Shown here piece by piece: positions 29,941-39,119 of a stretch of DNA of 64,000 nucleotides (the stretch's first letter is position 1; each line of letters begins with the position of its first letter). Location of the stretch: the NCBI RefSeq assembly GCF_000027005.1, contig NC_012964.1:1240001-1304000 (forward strand), read 5' to 3'. Made by a program: the position numbers and the translations under genes. This stretch comes from Komagataella phaffii GS115. Its lineage: Eukaryota; Ascomycota; Pichiomycetes; Pichiales; Pichiaceae. The notes beneath the pieces were generated by a model, which did not search any database, was not told where the DNA came from, and saw only the letters and a list, made by a program, of their open reading frames with translations.

Positions 29941-31977
29941 TTATTCTTCAAACCCTTTGGTTTCCTTGCAGAGATACTCCCATGCACGCATATCATCAAA
30001 GTCATCAATTAAAACGTCTCCCAGTTCATTCCTCAACACTTCATGGTACCGGTTCAGCCATCTTCTTTCCTCTATATTCAGTAAATCTTCGTCAATTAGT
30101 TTCCTGCAAAATGGTACCCGGGTATAGTAGTCGAACTTGAAGAAAGGGTCATCGTTGAGATTGGTATAATTAGAATCAACTACGGCCATGTCTGATTCAA
30201 TTCTGAATCCATATTCACCATCTTTGTAGAAACCTGGCTCATTGCTGATGAAGTTGCCTGGTTGTAATGGTGTTTCGTTACCAACTATTGTTCCTATACC
30301 TACTGGTCCCTCGTGAACACATAGATAGGATCCTATACCATGGCTTGTTCCATGGTGGTAATCCAGCCCATACCTCCATAGAGGCTGCCTTGCAATTGCA
30401 TCTAACGTCTTTCCATCAGTTCCCTTCGGGAAATGGCTCAATGCTAGCTGAATATGACCTTTCAACACCAAAGTGTACCGTTCTTTTAGTTCCGCGGAGG
30501 GGTTTCCAAAATGCAAAGTCCTGGTAATATCAGTAGTTCCTTCCAAGTAATGAGCCCCAGAATCACACAAGAATACCTCTGACCTGTCAATCACCTTCGA
30601 TTCTGCCTCCGTAGGAGCGTAATGAATGATAGAAGCGTTGCTACCTGTGCTAGCAATTGTAGCAAAGCTTTCTCCACGAAAATTAGCCATTTCTGAGCGA
30701 TATTTAGACAGCACCTGCGTACTTTGATACTCGGTCAGCTTGTGGTGCAGAAGATATTCTTCGAGCCAAGCAAAAAATCTAACCAGTGCTATTCCATCTT
30801 TCCACTGAGCCATCTTATGATTCTTGAGTTCCACAGGGTTCTTGATACACTTCATATTAGTCACCATGGATTCAAATATAACTTCAGATACTGTTGGAGG
30901 AATGTTACTGGCCAAAGCAAAAGAGCAATTTGAGGGCACAACGACAGCAAATCCCGATTCTAAAAGTTGAAGATCATCCCAGAATGACCCATAAGGTTGC
31001 ACTCTGCAACCCAGATCCTTCAGGTGATCAGAAACTGGTGGAGTTAAAGACGAAATTTTGGGAATATAGAGACATAACGAATTCTCAAGCACCACCAGAT
31101 AAGATATAAAAACTGGATTAAAAGGAATGTCCCCCGAGCCACGCAAGTTTAAGATCCAAGCGATATCATCTAATGCTGTGACAAAAAGTGCGCTGGCGTT
31201 TTTTGTTTTCAACTGCTGTCTTATTCTTTGGATTTTATCCTCACTAGACTCCCCTGTGTATCTTTGGTCCAATGGAAAAATGTTGGACGTACTTAGTCTT
31301 GGACGATCAGTCCAGATCCTGTCAACGAGGTTGTCATTGGTGGGTTCAAACTGTATGTTTAAGTCATGGCACTTATCTAAAAACCATTCTCCAAGCTTGC
31401 GAGTAATTAAACGTGGGTCCACACTAATTCGGCGGTAATTGACATCCAAGGCCAAGGCTTGTTGTAAACACCAATCTTGCCACGTGATATACCCATTTGT
31501 GTTAAGTTTAAGCAGTTTCCAGTTAGAATCTAGCTGCCTTTCGGCCTGTAAGAAGTAGCGTCCATCTGTAGACAAGACGGCCTCTCCAGTCAAGCTGACA
31601 ACGGCAACACCGCTAGAACCGTCGAAACCACTTATAAAACCTCTTCGCATATCTTTCTCTGATGTGTACTCGCTTTGGTGTTGGTCCTCGCTAGGTACGA
31701 TATATACACCAATATTGAGTCTTTTCATTTCAAATCTAAGGGCACGGAGCCTTTCGGTTGTGTCAACTTTTGCGTCTATTGTCCAATATCCAGTTGAAAG
31801 TTTTTCTGTCTTGACGTCTTGCAAGGAGTCATCAGAGTCATTGTCATAATACTCTAGAAGCTTTTCATTTTCTTCTGTGGCTCTGCTCTTTCGGGAAAAG
31901 CGACCGTGTAAGAGGTATGACAGAGCGCTTAGACATCCAGCACCAGCATCTGGAGAGACTGAGTATTGGTATACCAT
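29941..31977 (-). CDS. FRA1: X-Pro aminopeptidase (aminopeptidase P), Fra1-like
   Basis: M24B metallopeptidase of 678 residues. The two creatinase-like N-terminal domains include YIVPSEDQHQSEYTSEKDMR and FISGFDGSSGVAVV. The catalytic pita-bread domain carries the five expected metal ligands: Asp472 (LCDSGAHY), Asp483 (TTDITRT), His546 (GTSHGIGS), Glu580 (SNEPGFY) and Glu594 (FRIESDM). The substrate histidine in YHHGTSHG is present. In yeast, Fra1 works with Fra2 and Grx3/4 in iron sensing rather than only in peptide turnover. The N-terminal ~70 residues are variable. An 18-nt T run lies upstream. Confidence 0.9.
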   Translation of the reverse strand: MVYQYSVSPDAGAGCLSALSYLLHGRFSRKSRATEENEKLLEYYDNDSDDSLQDVKTEKLSTGYWTIDAKVDTTERLRALRFEMKRLNIGVYIVPSEDQHQSEYTSEKDMRRGFISGFDGSSGVAVVSLTGEAVLSTDGRYFLQAERQLDSNWKLLKLNTNGYITWQDWCLQQALALDVNYRRISVDPRLITRKLGEWFLDKCHDLNIQFEPTNDNLVDRIWTDRPRLSTSNIFPLDQRYTGESSEDKIQRIRQQLKTKNASALFVTALDDIAWILNLRGSGDIPFNPVFISYLVVLENSLCLYIPKISSLTPPVSDHLKDLGCRVQPYGSFWDDLQLLESGFAVVVPSNCSFALASNIPPTVSEVIFESMVTNMKCIKNPVELKNHKMAQWKDGIALVRFFAWLEEYLLHHKLTEYQSTQVLSKYRSEMANFRGESFATIASTGSNASIIHYAPTEAESKVIDRSEVFLCDSGAHYLEGTTDITRTLHFGNPSAELKERYTLVLKGHIQLALSHFPKGTDGKTLDAIARQPLWRYGLDYHHGTSHGIGSYLCVHEGPVGIGTIVGNETPLQPGNFISNEPGFYKDGEYGFRIESDMAVVDSNYTNLNDDPFFKFDYYTRVPFCRKLIDEDLLNIEERRWLNRYHEVLRNELGDVLIDDFDDMRAWEYLCKETKGFEE

Positions 31978-32173
31978 CCAGCTGTATATTAAAGGCGGTT
32001 GATTTGAGATTGAGGAAAGAAGAGGAAGAAGAATTCAAAATTGTGACTAACAAGGCGACTGGGATAGCGCATACTTCGGGATCGGCAAACAGAGCAAATA
32101 CTTCGTTTACGGAACTGTAAGCGCGTGCGCGATTTCCGTTATCTACGCCAATGACGTAAGAACGAATTTTATC

Positions 32174-32191
32174 TTTTTTTTTTTTTTTTTT
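32174..32191 (+). repeat. 18-nt poly(dT) tract
   Basis: Uninterrupted run of 18 T between the VTC stop and the aminopeptidase start. Tracts of this kind exclude nucleosomes in yeast promoters; here it lies about 200 bp upstream of the aminopeptidase start. Its length is prone to sequencing error. Confidence 0.8.
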
Positions 32192-32220
32192 CCTTCCTGA
32201 AATTATCGCTTATGTAAGAT

Positions 32221-34638
32221 CTATTTATCCATCATGTTGAACACTTTGGCAATCAAGTAGTCGTTCCATGAATCTGGATTTAGTTCACCAAAGGTTGCGA
32301 CTTCGAAAGCCTTTCTTACACCAGCAAAGAAATTAAACCAAAGGGCAACCAGAAGCACTACTCCCAAAACAATGGGACCAGGGACGGCATCAAAGTGATT
32401 GCCTGACCTCTTCTTAATCAATTCCAGTCGGGTCATGTAGATGTAGTAGCCCCACAATGCTGAGAAGATCGACATTGCAAAATACAGATAGGCCAACACA
32501 GTGGCCACTGTGGGCATGTGCGACGATTTAACCGTTGAATAGATCAAAAACGTCAAAGTAGTAAGCATCGTCGTCACGTGCAGCCACCTCAAAAATGTTC
32601 TCTCGTTAGCCAGCCAGACCTTGGCTTCCACTCGGACAGGGCCCAAGTTTTTAAGATACTCGGTAGGCTTATTGACACCAGCAGGTAGAATTACTTCCTC
32701 GTCTTCAGATTCATAATCTAGTTTACTGGAGACATTGCGGTTAGCACTTCTGTTGTGGATTCTTGCAGTTGCCAGAGAGAGCCTGCGAGCAGACGATGAA
32801 GATGATTCATTATCATCATCACTTTGTTCCTCCAGGTCAAATACATCATCTCTCTCCTCAATGATGTTATTCAGTTTTGGATTGTTGACTCCGCTTGTCG
32901 GGTTGATCGATGGAGACAAAATCTTTTCATGAAGTTGCTTCAAATTTGACTCAGTGGGGACAATCGGTGCCGTATTATCAGTGTAATCAGCACCTTTAGG
33001 TGGTCTCCTTATGTCTTGATCCAAATCTGGCAGCCAGAAGGGCAAAATGTCTAGATTATCATCCTCCAAGAAGAGCGAAGAAATACCTTGGATGAATTTG
33101 GAGAAGTTAGGAACTTCCTTAACCAGATGCGAATTGACCAAATCTCTAACCCACTTGTAAGTCTTGGAATTAGGATTAGAGTATATTCTTTCATTCACCC
33201 TTATCTCCATAATCGAGTAAGGGAACTTTGCGTACTCACCTTCCCTTAGGACGTCAAATGGGTTAACAAGGTTTGGTTGATCCAAATCACGCCTGTGCCA
33301 AGATTTTGGATCTCTAATGGGTCTATCTTTGTCAAAAGAATCCTCACGAATATAAAGCATGTCACTGTCAATAACGACACGGATTTTATCCTCATCACCA
33401 GGGACTTGGAACACTGTTCTAGTGAATACCGTTCTCAATACAGGCTCTAGACGCTGTTCTCTGATGAATTTTTGCAAGCTTATAAACTTTTGGCGTTCAT
33501 CCTGTATTGTTAACTGAGGGAGGTTACGTTTGGTAAGTTTGGAGGTAAACTTATTAACGTTGAATTCCTTAGAGGAAGCATAGTCAGTGGAGTGATCCAG
33601 CGATTCCTCATCATCCTCATCAGATTGAAGTTTAATGAAATCGTTTATGTACTTTTCTTTCAGTTTCAATTTGATATCATCATCGACACCAGTCTCATTA
33701 AGGAAAGTCCGCTTTTCCACAGTGACATCTTTGCCCGGTGTCAGTTTACTGGTCCAGCGGATTCGGAGGGTCGGTGTTTCCTTCAAATTTTTCAATAGCT
33801 TGTTATTGTAAAGTTCAAAACCTCTGTTGTCAAAGTATAATGTACTTATCACAGGATCACTCAAGTCGTCGTCATCTCCTGACTCATCAGTGAAAATCAG
33901 AGCAGGAAGATGTCGCAGAATCGTGGTTTTGATTTCCATTAAGTTTTCTGGATGGACCCAGAATTTCAAGACTTTGAAGTTGTCGCTGCCGGAGTCACTT
34001 GCTGTGTGAGAGTTAGTACTTATGAAACTCTGGGGAGCATTTTGACTAAGGGATCTAGACAACGACTCAGATGCGTAGTCAATTCTAAAACTGTCCCTCA
34101 AAAACTGGTACAAGAATGACAATCTGTACAAGAAAGGGGAATAATCTTCGGTGTGGTAAGGTAGATTCTTAAGACGAACGTTCAAAAGCGCCTTCACAGA
34201 GTATTTCTTGTGCAATCTGTCGTGCTTCTTCACAATCTTAAGGAACCCAGTAAAATTAAGTCGTGCAAAATGATCCAGTTCGTTGGCCAGAGACACAACG
34301 TGCTCCAAATCTTTTCTGAATTCCGAAAGGTCAAACTTTGACTTATCATCCAGATATCTTTCGGTGATATGCTCCAGCTCCCCAATCTTAGAATCAAGCT
34401 CTTCATATTTTTCAGCTTGAAACTTGAACACTTTACTCAAATTTGCGTCTAGCTCTTCAGCAAATTTTTCCTCATCTTTTTCATTCCAGACCTCATCATC
34501 CTTGGTCTCATTGCTGTCACTGTAGTGGGAACCTCTAATGATGTTCTCTTTCAACAGCCGTTTCAGATGATCATATTTAATGTAGTTGTCCTTCCAAGGA
34601 GGATAAATTTCATTCTTCAGCTTAACGCCAAACAACAT
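32221..34638 (-). CDS. VTC3: Vacuolar transporter chaperone subunit, VTC2/VTC3 type
   Basis: Subunit of the VTC polyphosphate polymerase at the vacuole and ER. 805 residues (yeast Vtc2 828, Vtc3 835, Vtc4 721). The start MLFGVKLKNEIYPPWKDNYI matches Vtc2/Vtc3, not Vtc4 (MKFGEHLSKSLI). An N-terminal SPX domain (1 to ~180) with LNFTGFLKIVKKHDRLHKK binds inositol pyrophosphates. A tunnel domain (~220-550) follows with LRIRWTSKL and VEKRTF; then an acidic/Ser linker and a Vtc1-like three-helix domain (~690-790). Vtc2/Vtc3 are thought to be catalytically inactive partners of Vtc4. Vtc2 and Vtc3 cannot be separated here. A CACGTG lies 78 bp upstream. Confidence 0.88.
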   Translation of the reverse strand: MLFGVKLKNEIYPPWKDNYIKYDHLKRLLKENIIRGSHYSDSNETKDDEVWNEKDEEKFAEELDANLSKVFKFQAEKYEELDSKIGELEHITERYLDDKSKFDLSEFRKDLEHVVSLANELDHFARLNFTGFLKIVKKHDRLHKKYSVKALLNVRLKNLPYHTEDYSPFLYRLSFLYQFLRDSFRIDYASESLSRSLSQNAPQSFISTNSHTASDSGSDNFKVLKFWVHPENLMEIKTTILRHLPALIFTDESGDDDDLSDPVISTLYFDNRGFELYNNKLLKNLKETPTLRIRWTSKLTPGKDVTVEKRTFLNETGVDDDIKLKLKEKYINDFIKLQSDEDDEESLDHSTDYASSKEFNVNKFTSKLTKRNLPQLTIQDERQKFISLQKFIREQRLEPVLRTVFTRTVFQVPGDEDKIRVVIDSDMLYIREDSFDKDRPIRDPKSWHRRDLDQPNLVNPFDVLREGEYAKFPYSIMEIRVNERIYSNPNSKTYKWVRDLVNSHLVKEVPNFSKFIQGISSLFLEDDNLDILPFWLPDLDQDIRRPPKGADYTDNTAPIVPTESNLKQLHEKILSPSINPTSGVNNPKLNNIIEERDDVFDLEEQSDDDNESSSSSARRLSLATARIHNRSANRNVSSKLDYESEDEEVILPAGVNKPTEYLKNLGPVRVEAKVWLANERTFLRWLHVTTMLTTLTFLIYSTVKSSHMPTVATVLAYLYFAMSIFSALWGYYIYMTRLELIKKRSGNHFDAVPGPIVLGVVLLVALWFNFFAGVRKAFEVATFGELNPDSWNDYLIAKVFNMMDK

Positions 34639-35210
34639 CGTATGCTTGATTTGAGGATGTTAACCGGTCACTCTTATATTTATTTGAAGTGTCCAGAGGA
34701 AATAGGTTAATGTACCACGTGCAGACTTCATTGATAGATTGGCTCGAATCCGGACAAGTTAGGTAATCAATACCACCCCATTTACCGTATTTGAACTGCT
34801 AGGTTTTGCAACCCATCGATGAAGCGATACTAGGGATATAGCACAACAGGAGGACGAGAGAATCGGTCATAGAGTACTATCGTAGTTTGTACATAGATAG
34901 AGAAGCTGCCGTAAGGTGAAGAATGAATGGTTTTCAGGGAACTTTCTCACTATTGTCTTCTGGTAGTTGCCCTCTGAAAGGTAGCAGTTAAGCACCGAGA
35001 GAACAGAGCCAGACTACTTCCTTGGTTTCTTCAGTCAGCCATTGACCGTAAGTGAATGCTTTCCACCCCAATTTCTCGTTTGCTTCAACCTTACAACAAT
35101 CATTCTTTCAGCCGTTTACTTACAATATCTACTAAATACGCGAATGGTACTAAGTCTTCCTTCTTCAGCTCCCTAGCGCGTTAGATAATCCAAACGACAT
35201 CTGCACTCTA
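34639..35210. promoter_or_regulatory. Divergent VTC / Rab promoter region
   Basis: 572 bp. It contains the Pho4-type E-box at 34716-34721 near the VTC start. Toward the Rab gene the sequence is TC-rich (GCTTCAACCTTACAACAATC), typical of a yeast leader. No RNA gene or further frame was seen. Confidence 0.45.
34716..34721 (-). promoter_or_regulatory. Pho4-type E-box upstream of the VTC gene
   Basis: CACGTG, reading GCACGTGGT on the VTC strand, close to the Pho4 high-affinity form GCACGTGGG. It lies 78 bp upstream of the start. VTC genes belong to the yeast PHO regulon, so phosphate control is a reasonable inference. Confidence 0.6.
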
Positions 35211-35855
35211 ATGGCAAGTAGACCCATCAAAGTTTTACTTATAGGAGATCAGGGGGTGGGAAAAAGCAGCATAAGACGACAGCTATACTACAAAGTCTTT
35301 AGTGAGTCCTACAAAGCTACTATAGGCGCAGACTACTTGACATCCAAAATCCATGTCAATGAATATGATGAAGAGGTGATATTACAGATATGGGACACTG
35401 CCGGCCAGGAGAGATTCAATAGCATCAGCCAAATTTATTATAGAGGCACGGATATCTGCATAATAGTCTATGATATCTGCAATAGTGACAGTTTTTACAA
35501 TCTTAATATCTGGGTGCAACAATTCCTGAATAATTGTCAAGTAAGCAGGCCAACAATAATGATCGTGGGAAACAAACTGGACAAGTCTGTCCTCAGACAG
35601 ATTTCTCTTAGACAAGCCCGGGAGTTTAGTGAAGAAATTCAAGCTGATCTTGTGGAAGATGTTTCACAAGATGTCATAGAAGTTTCAGCTCGAGACTTCA
35701 CACAAATTGAAAACCTGTTTCAAAGGGCCGCATTACTTGCTCTTCAGCGACAAAATAGTGAAAATGTACCCTCGTTAACGTTTGATTCGGTGGATTTTTC
35801 AACCAATGAAAGAACCAATGGGTCCCAATCCTTACACAGTCCGTGCTCCTGTTAG
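35211..35855 (+). CDS. Rab-family small GTPase, Rab7/Ypt7-like but divergent
   Basis: 214 residues with all GTPase motifs: P-loop GDQGVGKSS (12-20), switch I YKATIGADYLT (34-44), DTAGQE (62-67), NKLD (121-124), SA (159-160), and C-terminal CSC (212-214) for double prenylation. Switch I matches Ypt7/Rab7 (YKATIGADFLT). The rest departs clearly from Ypt7: the segment after switch II (QIYYRGTDICIIVYDICNSD), EVSARDF in place of the usual TSAK motif, and the hypervariable tail. It may be the Ypt7 orthologue in fast evolution or a second Rab7-like GTPase; no symbol is given. Confidence 0.85.
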   Translation: MASRPIKVLLIGDQGVGKSSIRRQLYYKVFSESYKATIGADYLTSKIHVNEYDEEVILQIWDTAGQERFNSISQIYYRGTDICIIVYDICNSDSFYNLNIWVQQFLNNCQVSRPTIMIVGNKLDKSVLRQISLRQAREFSEEIQADLVEDVSQDVIEVSARDFTQIENLFQRAALLALQRQNSENVPSLTFDSVDFSTNERTNGSQSLHSPCSC

Positions 35856-36029
35856 ATTTCTCTGACAGAACATTTATTTTGTAATACATAGCGAAGCCAC
35901 CAGAGATGACGTAGAATACCACGACATTACCATTAACTACTCCTTAATTGACTTGGAGTTATGATTAAAGTAAGATTTTTTTCTGTCTTCATATAGTTGT
36001 TTCTAGAAGCTTAAGTAATGTTATTTCGA

Positions 36030-36039
36030 GCGATGAGAT
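36030..36039 (+). promoter_or_regulatory. PAC-type motif GCGATGAGAT upstream of MIA40
   Basis: Exact match to the PAC element (GCGATGAG, with AT following) 63 bp before the MIA40 start. PAC sites are typical of ribosome-biogenesis genes and are bound by Dot6/Tod6 in yeast; here it precedes a mitochondrial import gene. Confidence 0.5.
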
Positions 36040-36101
36040 AGCATTCAAGAAAAAACGATACTTTCAGTTTTTTTCCACCATTACTAATAATAGTAGAAAC
36101 A

Positions 36102-36836
36102 ATGAATAGATTAGGATCAACAGTGCTGCGTGCCAATCGTCCAGTCTCTAAGCGGTTGTTTAGAGAGACAGCTAGAAAGTTTTATTCCACTGGAACTGCT
36201 TCTAGCTATTCAAACGCATGGAAATACGTTACAGTCTCTGGATTGGTATCTGCTATTGCCATCGGATACAATATGCGACAACCTTCCGTCGCTTTAGAGA
36301 CCGAAGTTGTGGAAGCCGCAGAGATCCCAGAGATTAGTCCGGTTGTTACAGAGACTCCTGTAGTTCCCAAAGGGAAGCAATCTTCTGAATCTGACTCTAC
36401 TGGTGAGACTGTGCCCACACAACAGAGTTCGGAAACTGAGGCAGACCATGATCAAGCCGGTGCTTATAATCCAGAAACTGGTGAAATCAACTGGGATTGC
36501 CCATGCTTAGGTGGAATGGCCGATGGCCCATGTGGTGAGGAATTCAAGGCAGCATTCTCATGTTTCATTTATTCAGAGGCGGAACCAAAGGGCATAGACT
36601 GCATTGAAAAGTTCAAAGGTATGCAGGAATGTTTCAGAAAATACCCAGAAGTGTACAGCGAAGAGCTTAGAAATGATGAAGAGTATGGAGAAGTCCCAGC
36701 TGACACCGCCGCTGAAGTGGAAGCCGAAAATAAACTGGTGGAGCAGATCAAGGAAGCACATGAGACCGAAGGTTCCGTTTCTATTCAAGCTGAGCATCCA
36801 AATGAGGCCGCTCAGGAAACCCCAGAAATTAAATAA
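36102..36836 (+). CDS. MIA40: Mitochondrial intermembrane space import receptor/oxidoreductase Mia40
   Basis: Oxidises and traps CX3C and CX9C proteins in the intermembrane space, working with Erv1. 244 residues. The N-terminal presequence is Arg-rich (about 1-30), followed by a membrane anchor (about 42-56). An acidic spacer leads to the catalytic Cys133-Pro-Cys135, then twin CX9C pairs Cys144/Cys154 and Cys167/Cys177. The C-tail is acidic. This is the full fungal layout with a membrane-anchored N-terminus, and all six functional cysteines are present. Confidence 0.95.
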   Translation: MNRLGSTVLRANRPVSKRLFRETARKFYSTGTASSYSNAWKYVTVSGLVSAIAIGYNMRQPSVALETEVVEAAEIPEISPVVTETPVVPKGKQSSESDSTGETVPTQQSSETEADHDQAGAYNPETGEINWDCPCLGGMADGPCGEEFKAAFSCFIYSEAEPKGIDCIEKFKGMQECFRKYPEVYSEELRNDEEYGEVPADTAAEVEAENKLVEQIKEAHETEGSVSIQAEHPNEAAQETPEIK

Positions 36837-36904
36837 TTCTTGTATGTCCCTGTATATAGTCGAGATATAAAGTGAATGTGAACGATCCAATGATTCAAAA
36901 CTAG

Positions 36905-38896
36905 TCATTGTAGTCTATTTCCAAGTACCTCTAAAGAGATAGGAATGAAATTCCCATCTGGCTCTTTCACGTAAAGAACGTCTTGTGATATGTAGCAAAC
37001 TTCATGTTTAGATTTTCCAGCCTTTTGTATTCTCAGTAAATTATTGCCAATCGATTGGGTGAGAGGGGTTATCAAGTACCCTTTTTGTTCACAAAAATCT
37101 TCAACTATGTTCTTGTAGGTAGTATGAAGTCTATGCTCAGGTATGCTATTAACGTTTACTATCCTCCTCCCACTATTAATCTTCACAACAGGAACAAGTT
37201 TAATTAAGGAGTCATCAGTTGGAATCTTGGGGAAGACATCTCTTTTAATGTTGATGAACGGCGTTTGAAGTCTGAAATTGATCAAATTGCAAGCTTTTTC
37301 AAAATTTTCATCAATGGCGGGATACTGCTTTCGTTTTTGTGAAAAAAACTGAAGCCAATTAACAAGCCACCTCATAATTGATTTGGAATCGTTTCTTAAA
37401 ACTTGTTCCATAGTAAACAACCATCGAGGAAAGAAAACTAGTTCTAACATGTTGTTCATCACATGATTGTGGACGTCTAGATAATCCTTGGTATCAAATA
37501 CTTGGCGTAATAACTGGAAAGACTGATGGCTCCCATCCTGACTTATAGTGACTCTGTTCAAACTTTTCATTATCTTCAAGACACAGTGAGCGTCAATTAT
37601 CTTTTCGGTTTCTTCTTGTCCCCAAATAGGACCCCAAATGTCTACAATCTTGTTGGGAAGTGGACCTAGTTCCCACCTGGTGTCTAACCATACAGAAAAT
37701 TTTTCTATAACAATGTTCAAACATCCATTCAGTGGAGAGACAGATTTAAAATAGTCAAACCAATCCAGCAGCCAATATTGGGGATCCTTGTCTTGATCTT
37801 CAACACTCCAACCATTCAAGCCAGCTTCCAGCTTTGGCAAGACACAGACCGTGAACAATGAAGTAATCCATGGGGACGCAAGTACCTGCTCCCATTCTGC
37901 CAAGACGCTGATTCCAAGGTTGGGCTGGTATATAGACCATTTATTGAAGAACAATTGAAGTCTCGGTTTGATGTGCGAGTACACTAAAGCCTCAAACATG
38001 GCTGCATCTCTAAATAATTCCTTCCATTTCATGATCTTACTAGTAATGGTATTTGTGGAATTAAAGTCGACGGGATTAAACTGTGCCAGTGCGTCTTTTA
38101 AATACTTCTCTGTTATTTGAATCATGACCCCTTGTGTGGCAGAGTGTATGCTTTTATCATTATTAATTTCTGTGTCTGATAGTAGTGAGAGTTGTTTCAA
38201 TTGTTCTGTGTCGTTCATCTGCAAAATATGTTGGATCTTTTCAAGACTATTCTGATTTGATAGTAATATTTTTGTTAGGGAGTTCTCTTCATTTAGTTGA
38301 TGTTCCTTAAAATAAAGATCTTGTTTGATCTTCTCGAGTTTTCTCATTTCCTCTAATATTTTCAGTTTAAGCTGCCGCAAAGTTAACTTCTGTTCCTGAA
38401 AGATGACGACATGATCATCTTCTTCGTTCTGTTTCAGGTCCGAGGTCTTATCAGCGATTTGCTTGAGCCATTCAGGGACACTCGTGAGTTTACTCAACCG
38501 CTCTATGATGGTAAACAAGTCAATTGTTGAGGACCGAACAGTTGTGTCCTTTTCTGCCTTTTTAACGTCTTCTGCCTTCACACCGGAGCCCTTTTCCTTT
38601 ACTCCTCCTACTCCAACACCTTGTGGACGTTGAATGGTTTCTATTGGAGCGACTATACCTTGTGAATCTTTCCCCAACCCTTGACCTTCAACATATCCCA
38701 TCTGTTTCAATAGTTGAGCGCCGATGCCATAGGTTGCAGTCTTTGGGTCTTGAGCAAGACCTTTATTATTACGTTCATCTTTGTTTACTGGCTCATCTGA
38801 TGAATCGCTATCCCAACTGTCATGTAGACCTACAGAGGCCATGGAAGATGACTGAACTTCATTGAAGTTCTGACCTCCTGCTCTAACGAAATTCAT
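36905..38896 (-). CDS. SPP382: G-patch spliceosome disassembly factor Spp382/Ntr1 (TFIP11 family)
   Basis: Activates the helicase Prp43 to take apart the intron-lariat spliceosome. 663 residues (yeast 708). The G-patch lies at 56-100, with YGIGAQLLKQMGYVEGQGLG then VGVGG. A coiled-coil stretch follows (~165-225). The middle and C-terminal parts fit the TFIP11/GC-rich-factor domain (LPKLEAGLNGWSVEDQD, PLNGCLNIVIEKFSVWLDTR). It is divergent from ATG17 with 223 bp between the starts and convergent with MIA40 (68 bp between stops). Confidence 0.88.
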   Translation of the reverse strand: MNFVRAGGQNFNEVQSSSMASVGLHDSWDSDSSDEPVNKDERNNKGLAQDPKTATYGIGAQLLKQMGYVEGQGLGKDSQGIVAPIETIQRPQGVGVGGVKEKGSGVKAEDVKKAEKDTTVRSSTIDLFTIIERLSKLTSVPEWLKQIADKTSDLKQNEEDDHVVIFQEQKLTLRQLKLKILEEMRKLEKIKQDLYFKEHQLNEENSLTKILLSNQNSLEKIQHILQMNDTEQLKQLSLLSDTEINNDKSIHSATQGVMIQITEKYLKDALAQFNPVDFNSTNTITSKIMKWKELFRDAAMFEALVYSHIKPRLQLFFNKWSIYQPNLGISVLAEWEQVLASPWITSLFTVCVLPKLEAGLNGWSVEDQDKDPQYWLLDWFDYFKSVSPLNGCLNIVIEKFSVWLDTRWELGPLPNKIVDIWGPIWGQEETEKIIDAHCVLKIMKSLNRVTISQDGSHQSFQLLRQVFDTKDYLDVHNHVMNNMLELVFFPRWLFTMEQVLRNDSKSIMRWLVNWLQFFSQKRKQYPAIDENFEKACNLINFRLQTPFINIKRDVFPKIPTDDSLIKLVPVVKINSGRRIVNVNSIPEHRLHTTYKNIVEDFCEQKGYLITPLTQSIGNNLLRIQKAGKSKHEVCYISQDVLYVKEPDGNFIPISLEVLGNRLQ

Positions 38897-39119
38897 AACT
38901 GCCTAGAGCTGTCAGGCTATAGCTCTCGTTCGGTTTGAAGGACGAATATTAATCAAGTCGCTGGTGATACTTTCAGATAGTAGCAGTCTGAAAGTTTCAG
39001 ACGTCCTTACTTTTTTAAGGTCGCGCGATATCGGGCTCATCTGTAGTGATCCATCTCTCTTATCATCTCTTCACATCATCCATTCACCTGGAATTCTCTA
39101 TGGTAGTCTATTTCGTACA

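Noticed and set aside
29814..30140. 108-codon + strand frame with an upstream TATA
   Set aside because: It is antisense to the aminopeptidase 3' end, with composition typical of a reverse-strand shadow.
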